A stretch of DNA of 64,000 bases from Coenobita brevimanus (GCA_032717465.1 CM064665.1:23908588-23972587); one strand, 5' to 3'; positions 1-10,870 are shown, counted from the stretch's first letter. Numbers and translations: made by a program. Notes: generated by a model from the letters alone, not told the origin.

Positions 1-273
1 GAAATGCACCCATGAATTACTATGTAACCATATTAGTGTGAATATACCAGTATATGATATAAATCAAATCATTAGAGAGCTAATCTACAAATCTTTTTCA
101 TTAATCTCACTGATACAGCAATAAAATTCGTCAAGGAAAGCCCTCACTGCAATAAGGGCTGGACAGCGGACAAGTAATTAAAGCCACAGGCTCCTGGGAA
201 GGATGTCTTGGGAAGGACGGGGAAAAATTAAACGGTTCACGTGCCTCTAATGGAACTCGTAAAAACTGTAAAT

Positions 274-277
<4 letters not shown>

Positions 278-319
<42 letters not shown>
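278..319. repeat. (TG)n microsatellite
   Basis: An uninterrupted TG dinucleotide run of about 21 units. Confidence 0.97.
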
Positions 320-320
<1 letters not shown>

Positions 321-321
321 C

Positions 322-606
322 CCATTATATCTCATGAACGGCTTGAGCTATCAGCATGAAACCTTCTTGGTATCAAGATATGGCCAAACTCTTGGCTGAG
401 TTTGATAAAGGGCACTCGCAGTCAAGGTCAAGGTCACCAAAATGGCTGCCAAAGGTCAACTAGTTATTATCGCCCGTCTTTAGCACCATTATATCTCATG
501 AACACCTTAAGCTGTCAACAACAAACCTTCAGGGTAACAAGATAGGGCCTAAATCTTGGACTTGGCCCACAGGATTTTATGGCGGGCGATTAGCATTCGG
601 CTCCCG
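322..606. repeat. Dispersed repeat, two diverged tandem units
   Basis: The motif CCATTATATCTCATGAAC occurs at 322 and again at 486, giving a period of about 164 bp. It is followed in both units by a similar run (agctatcagcatgaaaccttc versus agctgtcaacaacaaaccttc). The second unit ends in a segment (551-606, with GGCGGGCGATTAGCAT) that recurs in inverted orientation at 63648-63727. The right edge abuts the broken end of a LINE. There is no coding potential. I do not recognise a named family. Confidence 0.75.
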
Positions 607-905
607 AAAGCTTTTCTTTCATTTCTACTGCTGTGAATTCCACTGCTTATGGTAAATTTACGTAGATCTGATTTTGTTTGGAGTTCTTTACTTGTTAGCA
701 TCATTACTCCTGCCCCTTGCTTGATTTCTCTATCTTTCCTCCATGTATCATAATTTTCTATATTTAATGAATCATTTGTTATATTAGTGTTTAACTTTGC
801 TTCCGTAAGACAAATAACCTGAGGCTTCTTGTCTTGTATCCTTTAGCTTCACTAAATTGGAAACAAATGCATCAACATTTGAATACAACATTTTCATTTT
901 ACTGT
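599..905 (-). pseudogene. LINE ORF2, start of endonuclease domain
   Basis: Minus-strand translation gives MLYSNVDAFVSNLVKLKD, a frameshift, then QVICLTEAKLNTN and YDTWRKDREIKQGAGVMML, which then runs open to the element break. The N in SNVD and the E in LTEAK match the first two catalytic positions of LINE apurinic-type endonucleases. Only about 100 residues remain; the D and H of the active site and the whole RT are missing. Confidence 0.7.
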
Positions 906-943
906 TTTTATATTTACCTCTTTTTGGTGTACTCTTTTGTCAT

Positions 944-2210
944 TTAACTGGCTTTTCTGTTTATATGCCAGCTCCTCACTTGTAGCCCTACTGCTTTGAA
1001 GGAAAAATCTCTTCGTCAGTCCTCTCATCATTTTTCCTTTTTGCTTCTTCAAGTTCTTCTGTTAATAATTCCCTACCGGTATCTTCATTGTTTAAGCATC
1101 TCTTTATCCACATGTTATTTCCTGAGTCTACTAATACCAAGTCGGTTCACTTTCCGTCAGCACGCAGGGAGGCGTGGCTTGTGTGACGTCAGCTGGATTA
1201 AGTAATAGAAAATGTATAAAAGGGCAGAATCAAATTAAACATTTATGATAACGGAAAATGAAGAAGGGGAAGAAGTGTAGACTCGTTTAACCCTATAATA
1301 TAGCAGTAGGTTCTCTCACACCCCTTCACCTTCCCTCACACATTTCAGTCCCTTCCCTCACATCTCAGGACTGAAAATGTCATGGTCTGATTAGTGGAGC
1401 AAGCATACACCACCGTCATGGTCAGGAGTCAGCTGAACACGGGTTTCATGCCAGAGCCAGTCGACGTCACTCCGATGCTCCGCCCCCTGCCCGAGCTTGG
1501 AGCTGTTTTAGAAGGAAGTGATCCGACTTGGTATTAGTAGACTTAGATTATTTCCTTCTCTTCACGTAGTTTTATGGCATTTCTCATTACATATTCCATT
1601 ATATTTGAGCTATGGAATGTTACTTTTATTGGCCTGTGTTTACAGCATTCATATTTTCCTATTCTGTGAAATTCCTCAATATCTTTTTCTGATGCTCCTT
1701 CTCTTACTTTGCTTAATATGTTCATGATCATGCTCATTTCAAATTTTTCTCTTGTTAGTTTAGTCTTTATTTTTTCCTCTTCCTTGCCTACTATTATTAT
1801 TGATTTGTTCATGTCAACTGTCTCCCTTAGTAATTTTGGACTTTTCCTTAGTACCTCCTTAACTTCCTGCCTGATGTTTACATTAAAAACCCTATCGCAT
1901 CAGTGCTCTCCCCCCCCCCCTCTTTATTTCCTTTTCCTTTAAAATCTGAGCATAAATTGTTTTACATCTCATCCTTTACTGGACAAACGGCGTCATCCGA
2001 TTCTTCGAACACTTTGTTCATTTCTAATATGTTATTTGCCTGTTTTATTACTTCATCAATATCCTTTTTACTTAACATTTGCCGGTGATTTACCACCTCA
2101 ATACTAATTTCTCTAAGTTTGTTTTTCAAATCACTTACTTCTGCTGACATTTCACGTATTTCAACATCTTTTTTGTTCATCTCTGTGGTCAATCCTTCAT
2201 TCCTCTTCAT
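944..2210 (-). pseudogene. LINE ORF1 (coiled coil plus RNA-binding-like domain), disrupted
   Basis: The N-terminal part (2210 to 1962) is rich in K/E/L/I with heptad-like spacing, as in ORF1 coiled coils. The next part (1812 to 1543) carries FHRIGKYE followed by a stretch ending KLREEKEI, resembling the nucleic-acid-binding region of many LINE ORF1 proteins. The MITE at 1124-1547 cuts the frame just after KLREEKEI. Beyond it, frame resumes with WIKRCLNNED and ends with a W-H-I-N-R run at a TAA (944-946), which overlaps the next ATG as is usual for ORF1/ORF2 junctions. ORF1 proteins coat LINE RNA as chaperones. The frame shifts at least twice, so no intact protein is made. Confidence 0.65.
1124..1547. 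mobile_element. Non-autonomous DNA transposon (MITE) with 9-bp target duplication
   Basis: The ends are inverted: AGTCTACTAATACCAAGTCG at the left is matched by its reverse complement at the right, and similarity continues weakly for about 80 bp (GCAGGG, GTGACGTC). The direct repeat TTATTTCCT flanks the element at 1115-1123 and 1548-1556. It has no coding capacity. A 9-bp target duplication with long terminal inverted repeats suits Mutator-like elements; this class call is inference. It disrupts the LINE ORF1 around it, so it is younger than that LINE. Confidence 0.82.
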
Positions 2211-2422
2211 ATCGTAATTCTCTATTAATCTTTAAGAATTCTTCCTCTAACTTCTTAAGTTTTTATGCTAACATTTAAAATCCTTCTACATCTACGAAGT
2301 CACTGTATAAGGGGTCCTTTTTACTTTTATTTCTCTTCCCTAGTTTGTCTGAGTAAGCCATCATTTCAGAGCCTTAAGCTCATTTGAGTCGTCAGCACTA
2401 GTCAGCCAGCTGTTGTTTGCCA

Positions 2423-2693
2423 GTCTCACTATAGTCGCGGCGCACGACTCTGAGGTTTTCATTATCGTACCTTGGCAACCTACCAATCAAAAGTGCGTCC
2501 GATTTCGTATCATATTATACACGAATCATATTATTATGCACGAATGAATTATACACGAATACTATTTTGCATGAACATATTACACACGAATCACATGCGC
2601 CTCATAATATGCACGAAATCAGACGCATTTTTGAATGGTAGGTTGCCAGGGCACGATAATAACCTCAGAGTCGCGCGCCGCGACTATAGTTGC
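2423..2693. mobile_element. Foldback MITE, near-perfect ~78-bp inverted repeats, 10-bp target duplication
   Basis: The left arm starts at 2428 with ACTATAGTCGCGGCGC. The right arm ends at 2690 with the reverse complement. The arms match over roughly 78 bp with few mismatches and enclose an AT-rich centre with repeated 'acacgaat' words. The direct repeat TTGTTTGCCA flanks it at 2413-2422 and 2694-2703. It has no coding capacity. Near-identity of the arms suggests a young insertion or strong arm homogenisation. Confidence 0.87.
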
Positions 2694-2898
2694 TTGTTTG
2701 CCACATACATGATCTTTTCCGACTTTTTTTCCTACATAAAACGCTTCACTTATGGAGTTTGTTTTACCTTATTCACTTGTTCTGCAGTGGGGACATGAGA
2801 CTGACCAATAGGCTACTGCAAAGAAGTTAGGTGGTAGTTTGTGTGCTGTTGTCTCAGGAGCTCCATCCGAAGTACGTCTGTCCTGTCGGACTGCTCAG

Positions 2899-2900
<2 letters not shown>

Positions 2901-2933
<33 letters not shown>
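2901..2933. repeat. (GT)n microsatellite
   Basis: A pure GT run of 33 bp. Confidence 0.96.
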
Positions 2934-2936
<3 letters not shown>

Positions 2937-3310
2937 TCTTTTTATTCTCTTGTCAGCTCACCCAAGAGGCGGTGCCCCTACGCAAGAACCTTCTCGTCTT
3001 ATGACTGTTGTCTTATTCCCCGCCCTTATTACTCGTTTATTGTCGATTTAGCTTTTATTTCTTTTATCTTTCTGTCCTCGTACGTAGTGTACCTTTTCGC
3101 CTCGTATTCTTTCTCCTCCTTCGTATGCTCTCTCCTACTCTGTTTTTGTGATACGTTCTTCTTCCTCTTTCATGTTTCACTTTTATAATTAATTCAACTT
3201 TCAGTGCCGTTTCTCCTCTTCGCCTCTCATTATTCTCAAACCTCTTCGTATTATCCCGCAAACAATCTGCGCTGCGGCTGAATTAATTCTTTCTCAAACT
3301 ACAGCTCCAT
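2934..3310. other. No gene seen; pyrimidine-rich spacer
   Basis: The sequence is T/C-rich, with no element or coding homology I can recognise. Confidence 0.5.
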
Positions 3311-3351
3311 TCTCTCTCTCTCACTCTCTCTCTCTTTCTCTCTCTCTCTCC
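3311..3351. repeat. (TC)n microsatellite, imperfect
   Basis: A TC run broken by single A and T substitutions. Confidence 0.93.
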
Positions 3352-3395
3352 AACGAATTTTCTTGTCGACTCATCCAGCTTGCGGTACGCACGAG

Positions 3396-3397
<2 letters not shown>

Positions 3398-3445
<48 letters not shown>
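3398..3445. repeat. (CA)n microsatellite
   Basis: A pure CA run of about 24 units. Confidence 0.97.
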
Positions 3446-3447
<2 letters not shown>

Positions 3448-4110
3448 CGTCAAACCACCTCCATCTTAATTCCCATAAAGCTCCTCTTCAACTGTTGTCA
3501 TGTTTCTCTACCCATCCCCTGCAAAGGAGAGTGGATGAAAAAAAAAAAAAAAAAGAAGGAAGAAAGGGTGGAGGGAGAGAGGGACATAAAAAAGCGAAGC
3601 ATGAAAATAGTCTTCTGATGAAAGAGCATGTAAGGATATGTTGATATTGGCACTGTATCAATCATTTAATATATGACGACTTCATACAGCGTGACGTAGA
3701 AGAAGAAAGCTTGCAATATCACATCTCAGCCACATGAGGGTCATTAACCACTGAACCACTGTACGTCTCTTTTACTTCAGTCCTACTACCTACAGACGAT
3801 ACATTAGCCTTGTTTACTGTAGTTTAAGGAAGGTTAATTGTATTTGTCTGGTTAATGGAATGTGTTTCTGACACCTGCATCTCGGAGTGTGTATCCTAAG
3901 CTGCATTAAGATGTCAGGAAGTAACAATAATAATAGTATTAAAAAAAGGTTAACTGACTGAATTGGTTAGGACAGACAATCATGTGTCCACCAACTCCCA
4001 ATCTTTCATAGAATCTAACTGCCATTACCCAGGTTACATCCAAATCCCAAATTGTACTTCTGGTTTAACTAGGACAAAGGGAATCCAGTTGTGTCTCAAA
4101 GCCTGATTGA
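3446..4110. other. No gene seen
   Basis: This contains an A17 run (3538-3554) followed by A/G-rich sequence, then ordinary AT-rich spacer. I see no coding or repeat structure beyond that. Confidence 0.5.
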
Positions 4111-4200
4111 ACCGATAATCGTTTCGTTGATTTACCTCCCCTATAGGGAGGACTGGGCCCTTCTTTGGCCCAGTCAGAGTTATTAGGCCGGTTTCCTCTG

Positions 4201-5937
4201 TTAGCAGAGTTGTGGCTGTGCTTGTGTGGGTGGAGCGGTTTGTTGAACCACTTCTGCGAGGAGGTTCATGGGGGCAGTTGCAATGACAGCCGCTGCAGCA
4301 TTGCGTAGTGTACAGTAGGGTTGTGCTGAGGCCTGAGTTGTAGGTATGTCTAGGTTAGGGTAGTGGCTGTTAATTCTGAGGCGTGATGTGGCTGGGCATC
4401 GTAGGAGGTAGTGCAAAAGAGGGAAGGGGGTGTTTTCATTGCAAGTGTCACAGACTGGGGAGGACTTGGTGTCATTGTTGACCATCTCACTGTGGCATTT
4501 ATAGCCAAGGCGGAGACGTCGGATACGCGTGAGGATCTTGTTATTCATGTAGGCTGTAGTGGGAATGGTTTTGTACTGGGTGGCCATGGCGAACCAAGTG
4601 GCAGAGGGCGAGTCTTGCCTGACAGTGTCGGCATGGTCCTTATGATTAAGAGTCCGGGATTTGGCTCGTATATTTCTCTTTATCTGCGATACGCTTGCAA
4701 AGACTTCAATGTCGATGTTAGGGAGATCAGTGGCATGTTTGGCTGCTATGTCTGCCTTTTCGTTCCCAGTGATTCCAACATGACTGGGGATCCAGTGAAT
4801 TGTGATGGTCTTGTTGTCCTTGATGATCTTTTCTGCAGTTAGGAGGATATCAGAGATGAGACGTACATTGTCGGAGTGTTGGAGTTGTCTGAGGGTCTGT
4901 ATGGTGGTGAGTGAGTCGGTGTGGATGATGATGGAGGTGGCTGGCAAAGTGGTCATGTCAGCGTCTTTCAGTGCCTCTGATATGGCAACAAGTTCTGCCT
5001 GAGTGGTTGAGGCTCCATCGCTGAGTCTTACCCCGTGTACTCGTTTTCTACATATGAAGGCAGCTTCTGCTCCAGGTGTGCTTACAGAGCCGTCAGTGTA
5101 ATAGGTGACAGAGTTGGGGGTGGTGAGGGAGGCGATCCGCTGGAGGCCATCCTGGCGGAGTTGTTGAATGGGGGTTTGGGTTTTGGTAGGAGATCTGGGG
5201 GTTAGTAGCCTGAATGGCAGGGGTGACCAAGGTGGCGGTTGATGGTAGGACTGTACAGGTATGTCAGGGTCTTGGGGAATGTGTTCAGCAATGTTGTAGG
5301 TGTGTACTGCTTCCACTGTGCGGTGGGCCCAGATGTGATTGAGCAAATCAGGGTGCAAATTGATTGCATTCTTGAGCTGTGGGAGGATTGGAAGTGTTGA
5401 GGCTTTGTGGGCTAGCTTGGCTGTAAGGATTGCAACCCTCGCCTGGATGCGGTGCTGCAGAGATTCCACATCGCATTCCATGCGAAGGTTGCAGAGACGG
5501 GTCCATATGGGGGAGTTTGTCATAATGCGTAGGGCCTCATTTTGGATTACCTCGAGTTTGCTTAGTAGTGGTGTGCTAATCGTTGGTAGCGCAGGAGCAC
5601 AGTAGTCTGCTAGAGAGCAGATGGCCTGGATGTAGAATAGGCGGAGCACTCTGTAGGAGGCTCCTCCGCCCTTTCCTGCTAGAGATCTCAGTGCGCTAAG
5701 CGGCATCTTGGCTTTTTCTCTGAGGTGGTTTACTTCAGTCTGGAAGGACAGCCTGGAGTCCAGCCACACTCCTAAATAAAGGTGGGTGGAGACATACTGG
5801 ATTGGCATATTACCAAGGTAGAGTGGCTTATTCGGGGAGGCAGTGCCAAAAGGTAGGGTTTTGGTTTTATCAGTGTTGATCTTAAGGCCTAGTTCTTCAC
5901 AGCTGTGGTTTAGTTTCGAGAGGGCACGTTGGGTTTA
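4201..5937 (-). pseudogene. LINE ORF2, RT thumb, RNase H domain and C-terminal Cys-rich segment
   Basis: The segment is open from the break near 5937 down to the TAG at 4201. After the thumb (GVWLDSRLSF, CSLADYCAPAL), the ribonuclease H domain carries its full acidic set, counted from the methionine at 5808: D239 (YYTDGS), E272 (TQAELVAIS), D298 (IHTDSL) and D353 (GNEKADIAAKH), with H343 in IPSHVG. A C-terminal CX2C...H...C cluster (CDTC to RCPA) follows. RNase H removes the RNA strand after cDNA synthesis. This 535-residue stretch has no internal lesion, unlike the rest of the element. Confidence 0.87.
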
Positions 5938-5938
5938 G

Positions 5939-7224
5939 TTAGTGGTAGGGGCCACGGTTGATTAGGAGCGTTAGGTCATCAGCATAGGCGAGGAGTTTTG
6001 CTCCTGGGCCGAGGTCTATGTGTAATAGGTGCTCACTGAGGGTGTTGAACAATGTTGGGCTTATTATGCTTCCCTGAGGTGTGCCATTGGTATGTCTGTG
6101 GGCTGTGGAGACGTGACCTTGGAAGTGGACCATAGCTTCCCTGTCCCTGAGAAAGTCTTTGATCCAGCAAAGAAGCCGCCCCTCTACGCCCTTGCTAGCA
6201 AGAACCGAGAGAATAGCCTCAGGACATGCTAGCTCGAAGGCCTTCTCAATGTCAATGAATACTGCTAGTCCTTTGCCTCTGCGTAAGTTGGCTAGGAGTG
6301 TGGCCAGGCATTCAGTTGTTCCTTGCCCCTTGGTGTATGCGAAGAGGTGGCTGTGGGGTAGGGCGGTACCCCATTGTAGGCTGCGTAAGGCGATCCTCTC
6401 AGCAGTTTTATTTAGGCAGCTGAGGAGTGAGATGGGCCTGAAGGACCCGGGGGCATGGAGTTTTGGGATTGAAATGATGGCTGCCTTTTTCCACTGTGCG
6501 GGGAACCTCCCCAGCGTCCATGTATGGTTGAGTAGGTTTAGGATGGCTTGTCTGGCTCTAGACCATGTATGGGTAATCATGGAATATGTAATTCCATCCA
6601 AGCCGGGGGCAGTGTCTGTGCTTGTTTTAAGGGCGGTCTCAAGTTCCAGGAGGGTGAAGGGGGGATCGGTGGCAGCAGGACGGCTTTTCGCTGCAAGAAT
6701 GATTTCGGCCCGTTCTTGATGGAGTGCTTCCTGTCGAAGTCTCGTGCTTAGTGGGAGTTGGTTTGGTGAAGTGCGTTGGGCAAACTCTGTTGCAAGTTGT
6801 TCAGCTTCTTGGGGATCTCGGTGGGTGGGGCGGTGTGTTGGGGTGGCTGGGAGACCGCTCTCAGTCTTTTCCAAATTTTTCTCAGACTTGTTTTGGCTCC
6901 TAGAAATCGGCACCATTGTAGCCATTTTTCTTCCTTAATTTTGTTCTTTTCTCTGAGGGCATGCTGTGTCACTTCCTGGAGGTATTGTCGTTTCTCTACT
7001 GTGGGGTCAGCTCTATGTATTATTTTGGCTCTATTTAGGCGATGGTTCAGCTCTCGTACTCGGTGGCAGTGGAACCAGTGGTCCCTGTGGTATTTTGCCA
7101 CACTTGAGGTTTTGGGGATGACTTTTTCGGCGGCTGCTTGGAAAGCTGCAGATATCTGCTGCTCATGCTTACCGAGGTCTTGTGAGGGTTCGAGGGAGGT
7201 CAGGTATTGTTCTAAGGTGGTCAT
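5939..7224 (-). pseudogene. LINE ORF2, linker and reverse transcriptase domain
   Basis: The linker (7224 to about 6815) is Lys/Arg-rich, and a one-base frame change near 6812 switches to the RT frame (to 5939). RT landmarks in order are GLDGITYSMITH, SFRPISLLSC, motif A FIDIEKAFEL, motif B GTPQGSIISPTLF and motif C LLAYADDLTLL. All three catalytic aspartates are present. The frame is lost just after motif C at 5939, where a frame change plus a TAA separates it from the thumb/RNase H segment. Confidence 0.87.
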
Positions 7225-7242
7225 GAAGAGCTCCCAGTTTGC

Positions 7243-8001
7243 TCATGAGGAGTTCCATTTGACTGGTGGTCCTGGTGGTTTGGGCAACAGGGCTAGATTA
7301 ATTGTGCAGAGGATGGCGTGGTGGTCTGAGGTGAGTGTGGGGTGGACTGTCCATTGACTTAGTGGTGTGATGTTTGAAGAGAGGAAGGTGAGATCTAGCC
7401 TACCTCCCTTCAAGTGGGTGGGGATGTGAGGGTCATTGAGAAAGGAAATACTGGTCACTTCCTCCAAGTGTACAGCGATGTGTTGGCCTGGAGGGTTTGT
7501 GGCGCCAGGGGATTGAAATCTGGGGTGGTGCGCGTTTAGGTCTCCTCCAATAAGTAGGGGTTCCGTGGCTGTAAGGGTGAAGAGTTCTGTCAGGTCAAGT
7601 TCTGCCAAGCCTCTGCGGTAGATGTTGAAGATTTTCATTTGTCTGTCAGCAAGAGTGATCATCACGCCCTGAATTTCAACTCCTCCCCTACACGGTGGTG
7701 GGGATTGGATGACTGTGGCAGGGATCTGATTCCTTACCAGAATGGAGCAGCCACAAGGACCACCACGAATATGTGGCAGGAGGAATGAGGTAAAACCCCT
7801 TAGGTGCAGTGGCTGGTTTTCAGGGATCAGCGTTTCTTGGAGGAGGAAAACGTCAATCTGGTCTTGGTGGGCGACTTCCTTCAGTAGGGCGCATTTGATA
7901 CGGGCACTAAATATGTTCCATTGAAGTATCCAAAGGCCAATAGGGGCTTGGTTCTGTGCTGGACTTGAAGGGGTTGTGCTTACTGTAGGGGGGGTAGGCA
8001 A
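7243..8001 (-). pseudogene. LINE ORF2, apurinic-type endonuclease domain
   Basis: 252 residues of endonuclease/exonuclease/phosphatase fold. N29 (LQWNIFSARIK), E56 (FLLQETLIPE), the GGDLNAHH motif and the SDHHAI motif near the C-terminus are all present, so the active-site set looks intact. In family members this domain nicks target DNA to prime reverse transcription. The frame ends at an in-frame TGA (7243-7245). The same frame then reads on (7224 to about 6810) through a linker to the RT, so a single point change is enough to explain this break. Confidence 0.85.
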
Positions 8002-8147
8002 TTGGAGATAGGTGGGAGTGGGGCTCCTTAGTCTTCCCTGCCTGCCGATCCTTGATGTGGTATTGGGGATTGGGAGCGTGGTCGCTCTTCTTTTTTGTAG
8101 GTTGACTGACGTCTGGGGGATTGGGAGCGGTGTCTGGGGGCTTTGGA

Positions 8148-9904
8148 CTAGTTGTGCGGGTGTTTTGTGGTAGTTGGCTTTGGTTTGTTCTCTGGTGTGG
8201 AGGTTTGTGCTGAGGGGGTGGGCTTGTGGGGGATTGTCTTGGGTTGAGGCTCGGTCTGGTCATGGGGTAGGGTGTCTGGGGGGTTGCTCTGTCTGGCTGT
8301 GGAGGGGAGGTTCTCTGTCCATTTTTGGACTGCCCTGTCGGCTATTGGTCCGAGTGGTCTGGGATCGAGGGTTTTGCCGAGTTGTTCTCCAATGGTGGTT
8401 ATGATGGCCGCTCCTAGGTCCCTGCCAAAGATTGCTAATGTTTCTCGGTCTATAAGAAATTGGCTTGGGCTGAGAGTTGGTATCGTCTGGGGGGTCGGTG
8501 TGGTCATTGCGGTCTCTGTCTGAGTTGTGGAGTCTTGCATGGTCGGAGTTGTCTGTAGTTGGGGCTGTGTGCAGATTGGTACCACGGCTTGCATGGTGGC
8601 TGTGCTTGGTTCTGGTTGGGTGGGCGCTGGAGATGTCTGACTGTGTTTGGTCAGGGGGAGGAAGTTGGTCTCTAAGAGTGTTGGTTGGGTGGAGGTTTGT
8701 GAGTGGGGTTTTTGTTGTCCCCAAATGAAGGTGCCTGGAGGGGTGGGGGATGCTGTTTCTTTTTCCTGGACCCATTGCACCTGTCTTTTTATTCCTTTCT
8801 GGACTCTCTCTCTAATCGTGCTGGACAATACTTGTTCCATGCATGGTGACTGCCACTGCAGTTTGGGCATTTTCTTGATATTGGCTGTTTGGCCTTGATT
8901 TTCTCAAGACATCGCTGGGTCCCGTGTCTGCCACTGCACATTGCACATGTTGGGGGTCGATCACATTTGGTCTCGTGATGGCCAACACGTTGGCACTTGA
9001 AGCAACGGATTGGTTCGGGCATGTAAGGCCGGAAATAGTAGGTGCCCCAGTTTCTGAGCTGAAGATTCTGAGGGATGACTCCTCTTAGTGTGACTATGAC
9101 TTGTCTGGTGGGCTCTCCACTGGCGACTCGGCAACGTGTTGCACCTTCTACTTGGGGATGTTTGAGGATGGGCTCTAGGGGGTAGTACTGGGGGTAGCCC
9201 ATGAGGGTTGCTTTGTGGGTGGTAAGATTGGGGCCGATTTCCTGAATCTGAAGTGGCTTCCCAGCTACTGAAGAGATGGCTTTCAGGGCATCTCGTGTGG
9301 TGTCGTCCTTGGGGATGAGAACTGTATTGAGGTCCATCCTCTCTCGAATGGAGAACGTGAGGTAGGGAAACTCGTCTTCCAGGGCTGAGATGATGCTGTA
9401 AGTTGTTGGGAAGGCGTCGTTGGGCGTGATTAGATATGCTGGGTAGTTGGAGTCTGGTTGGGGTGGGGGTTTTGCTGATACAGCAGGCGGTCAAGTTGTT
9501 GGAGGGTCGCGGTGTGTCTGAGCAGGTCGGGTGGAGGCAGAGGGATGGGAGTTTCCCGCATTCTCAGGGTTCTGTGGCATGCTGGAGGCATTAGCTGTAC
9601 GGCGGTTGCACTTCTTCTGGACGAGAGTGAAGCCTTCATCATCACTGGGGGCATTTGCTATGCTGTGGATAGAGGTTGCAGCAAGATCAGAGGGGCGTGC
9701 CAAGGAGGGATCAGATGGTGGAGCAGCGGCAGAAGCAGATGATTCACCCTCCGTGTCCTCGATATTAAGTGGGGAGACGTCAGTAACCATGGCTGGGGTA
9801 GAGTAAAAAAAGTTGTCAGGGTTGAATTCTGGAGCGGTGACTCTTTGTTTCTTGGATGACTGCCAAGAAGAGTCTGTAGATTCTGGGGTGAGCGTAGGCT
9901 TCAT
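8148..9904 (-). pseudogene. LINE ORF1, gag-like protein with three zinc knuckles, frameshifted
   Basis: The start ATG at 9904 opens an acidic, Ser/Pro-rich N-terminus (9904-9491). After frame changes near 9490-9440 the frame continues with PNDAFPTTYSIISALEDE into a region ending in three zinc knuckles (about 9005-8845): CX2CX4HX4C (CFKCQRVGHHETKC), CX2CX3HX4C (CAMCSGRHGTQRC) and a third CX2C...H...C (CPNCSGSHHAWNKYC). A further frame break near 8800 leads into a Pro/Thr/Gln-rich tail (8870-8148). The knuckle region is known in this family to bind LINE RNA. At least three frame changes rule out a functional product. Confidence 0.8.
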
Positions 9905-9954
9905 GTCCGTGGACGTACACTACCGTGTGAGGATCGAGCAAAAGAAAAAAAAAA

Positions 9955-9997
9955 TTATATACTGTATATATATGTATATACCTACACATATATACAC

Positions 9998-10093
<96 letters not shown>
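9955..10093. repeat. (TA)n microsatellite
   Basis: About 140 bp of TA, impure for the first 50 bp and pure from about 10004. It lies directly beside the 5' end of the LINE. Confidence 0.97.
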
Positions 10094-10095
<2 letters not shown>

Positions 10096-10866
10096 CATAG
10101 ACTATGATTTCATCATCCTTTGAGTAATTCTAACGTACATTATGCTGCATGTTTGATCACGAGCGTGTTCTACCTCACTCCCCCCCTCCTCCCTTATAGT
10201 AAAGTCGTTCTTTCTGTTGTTCAGAGCAGGATTGTCAACTCTTTGTCCCCATGGCTTCAATTGCGCGTCCTTCTTACAAGTTGTATCAAGCTCTGCCGGC
10301 CCCTATATAATGAGCTCAGTCTCTGCATTATTGCCACTTAGATCTACTCCTTATTTTGTTCACATCTCTGTCCTCCCCTGTACAGTTGTTATTATTGTGA
10401 GTGCTCAGGAAGTCTCCAACCATCTAGCAGCTGTGTAATTTGAGTATGACTGTTGTTGCATTTTTTCTTGTACTGTGTAGCGTAGGGTGTTAATTCTTAG
10501 GCCTAGTAAGGTTTTTGTGATTCATGTGTTTTGGGTGTCAGCCCTTATTAATAATATTTTGTATCTGTAATAATATATCTTGCATTCACTGAGTATTATC
10601 TGGTATTCTCATTTTATCAGGGCTGACTTAGATAAATTTACTCATGCTAATTTCGTGATAATAGAGGCTATTGCAGTTAACCATATATTTAACCTGTTTT
10701 TGCCATTACATTATCCTTATGAGTCCTGAATGTTTTGTTGTTAGTTTGAGCATTAAACTTTAACTTGTAATTTTACCTAACTTTTGTTTTGAACCTGGAA
10801 CTTTACGGGACAGTAGTGATTTTTAGTATTCTCACTTAAAGTGTACATTATCTTTCTCTGTTCCGT

Positions 10867-10870
<4 letters not shown>
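10094..10870. other. No gene seen
   Basis: AT-rich unique-looking spacer between two TA tracts. Short open frames exist but have no motif support. Confidence 0.5.

Larger units (their letters stand above)
605..2340 (-). mobile_element. LINE, 5' half only (ORF1 plus start of endonuclease), interrupted by a MITE
   Basis: Read on the minus strand, this holds a coiled-coil/RNA-binding ORF1 followed immediately by the start of an apurinic-type endonuclease. Everything 3' of the endonuclease start (RT, 3' UTR) is absent, and the break sits exactly at a dispersed repeat (322-606). LINEs normally lose their 5' end during insertion. Retention of the 5' half therefore points to a later deletion or rearrangement, not incomplete reverse transcription. 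The copy is split by the 424-bp element at 1124-1547 and carries frameshifts. The clade is uncertain (jockey superfamily-like). Confidence 0.7.
4110..9940 (-). mobile_element. Near full-length LINE with gag-like ORF1, EN, RT and RNase H (I-clade-like)
   Basis: On the minus strand this reads ORF1 (zinc knuckles), then ORF2 with apurinic-type endonuclease, RT and a C-terminal RNase H. Among arthropod LINEs, the zinc-knuckle ORF1 plus RNase H is typical of the I/Nimb or LOA groups; the clade call is inference. The 5' end lies near 9940, about 35 bp before the ORF1 ATG and next to a (TA)n tract. The 3' end is near 4110, where coding stops and a short GC-rich 3' UTR fades out. The copy is complete in architecture but dead: ORF1 has frameshifts, and ORF2 has one in-frame TGA and two frame breaks. 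Confidence 0.85.

Noticed and set aside
131..325. Frame with a His-Thr repeat near the left end
   Set aside because: It runs through the (TG)n microsatellite.
1200..1230. TATAAAAGGG (about 1213) considered as a TATA-box promoter
   Set aside because: It lies inside a non-coding MITE with no gene downstream; a match to the motif alone is not enough.
3363..3644. 93-codon frame with a poly-His/Thr run
   Set aside because: It reads through a (CA)n microsatellite and poly-A; no coding signal.
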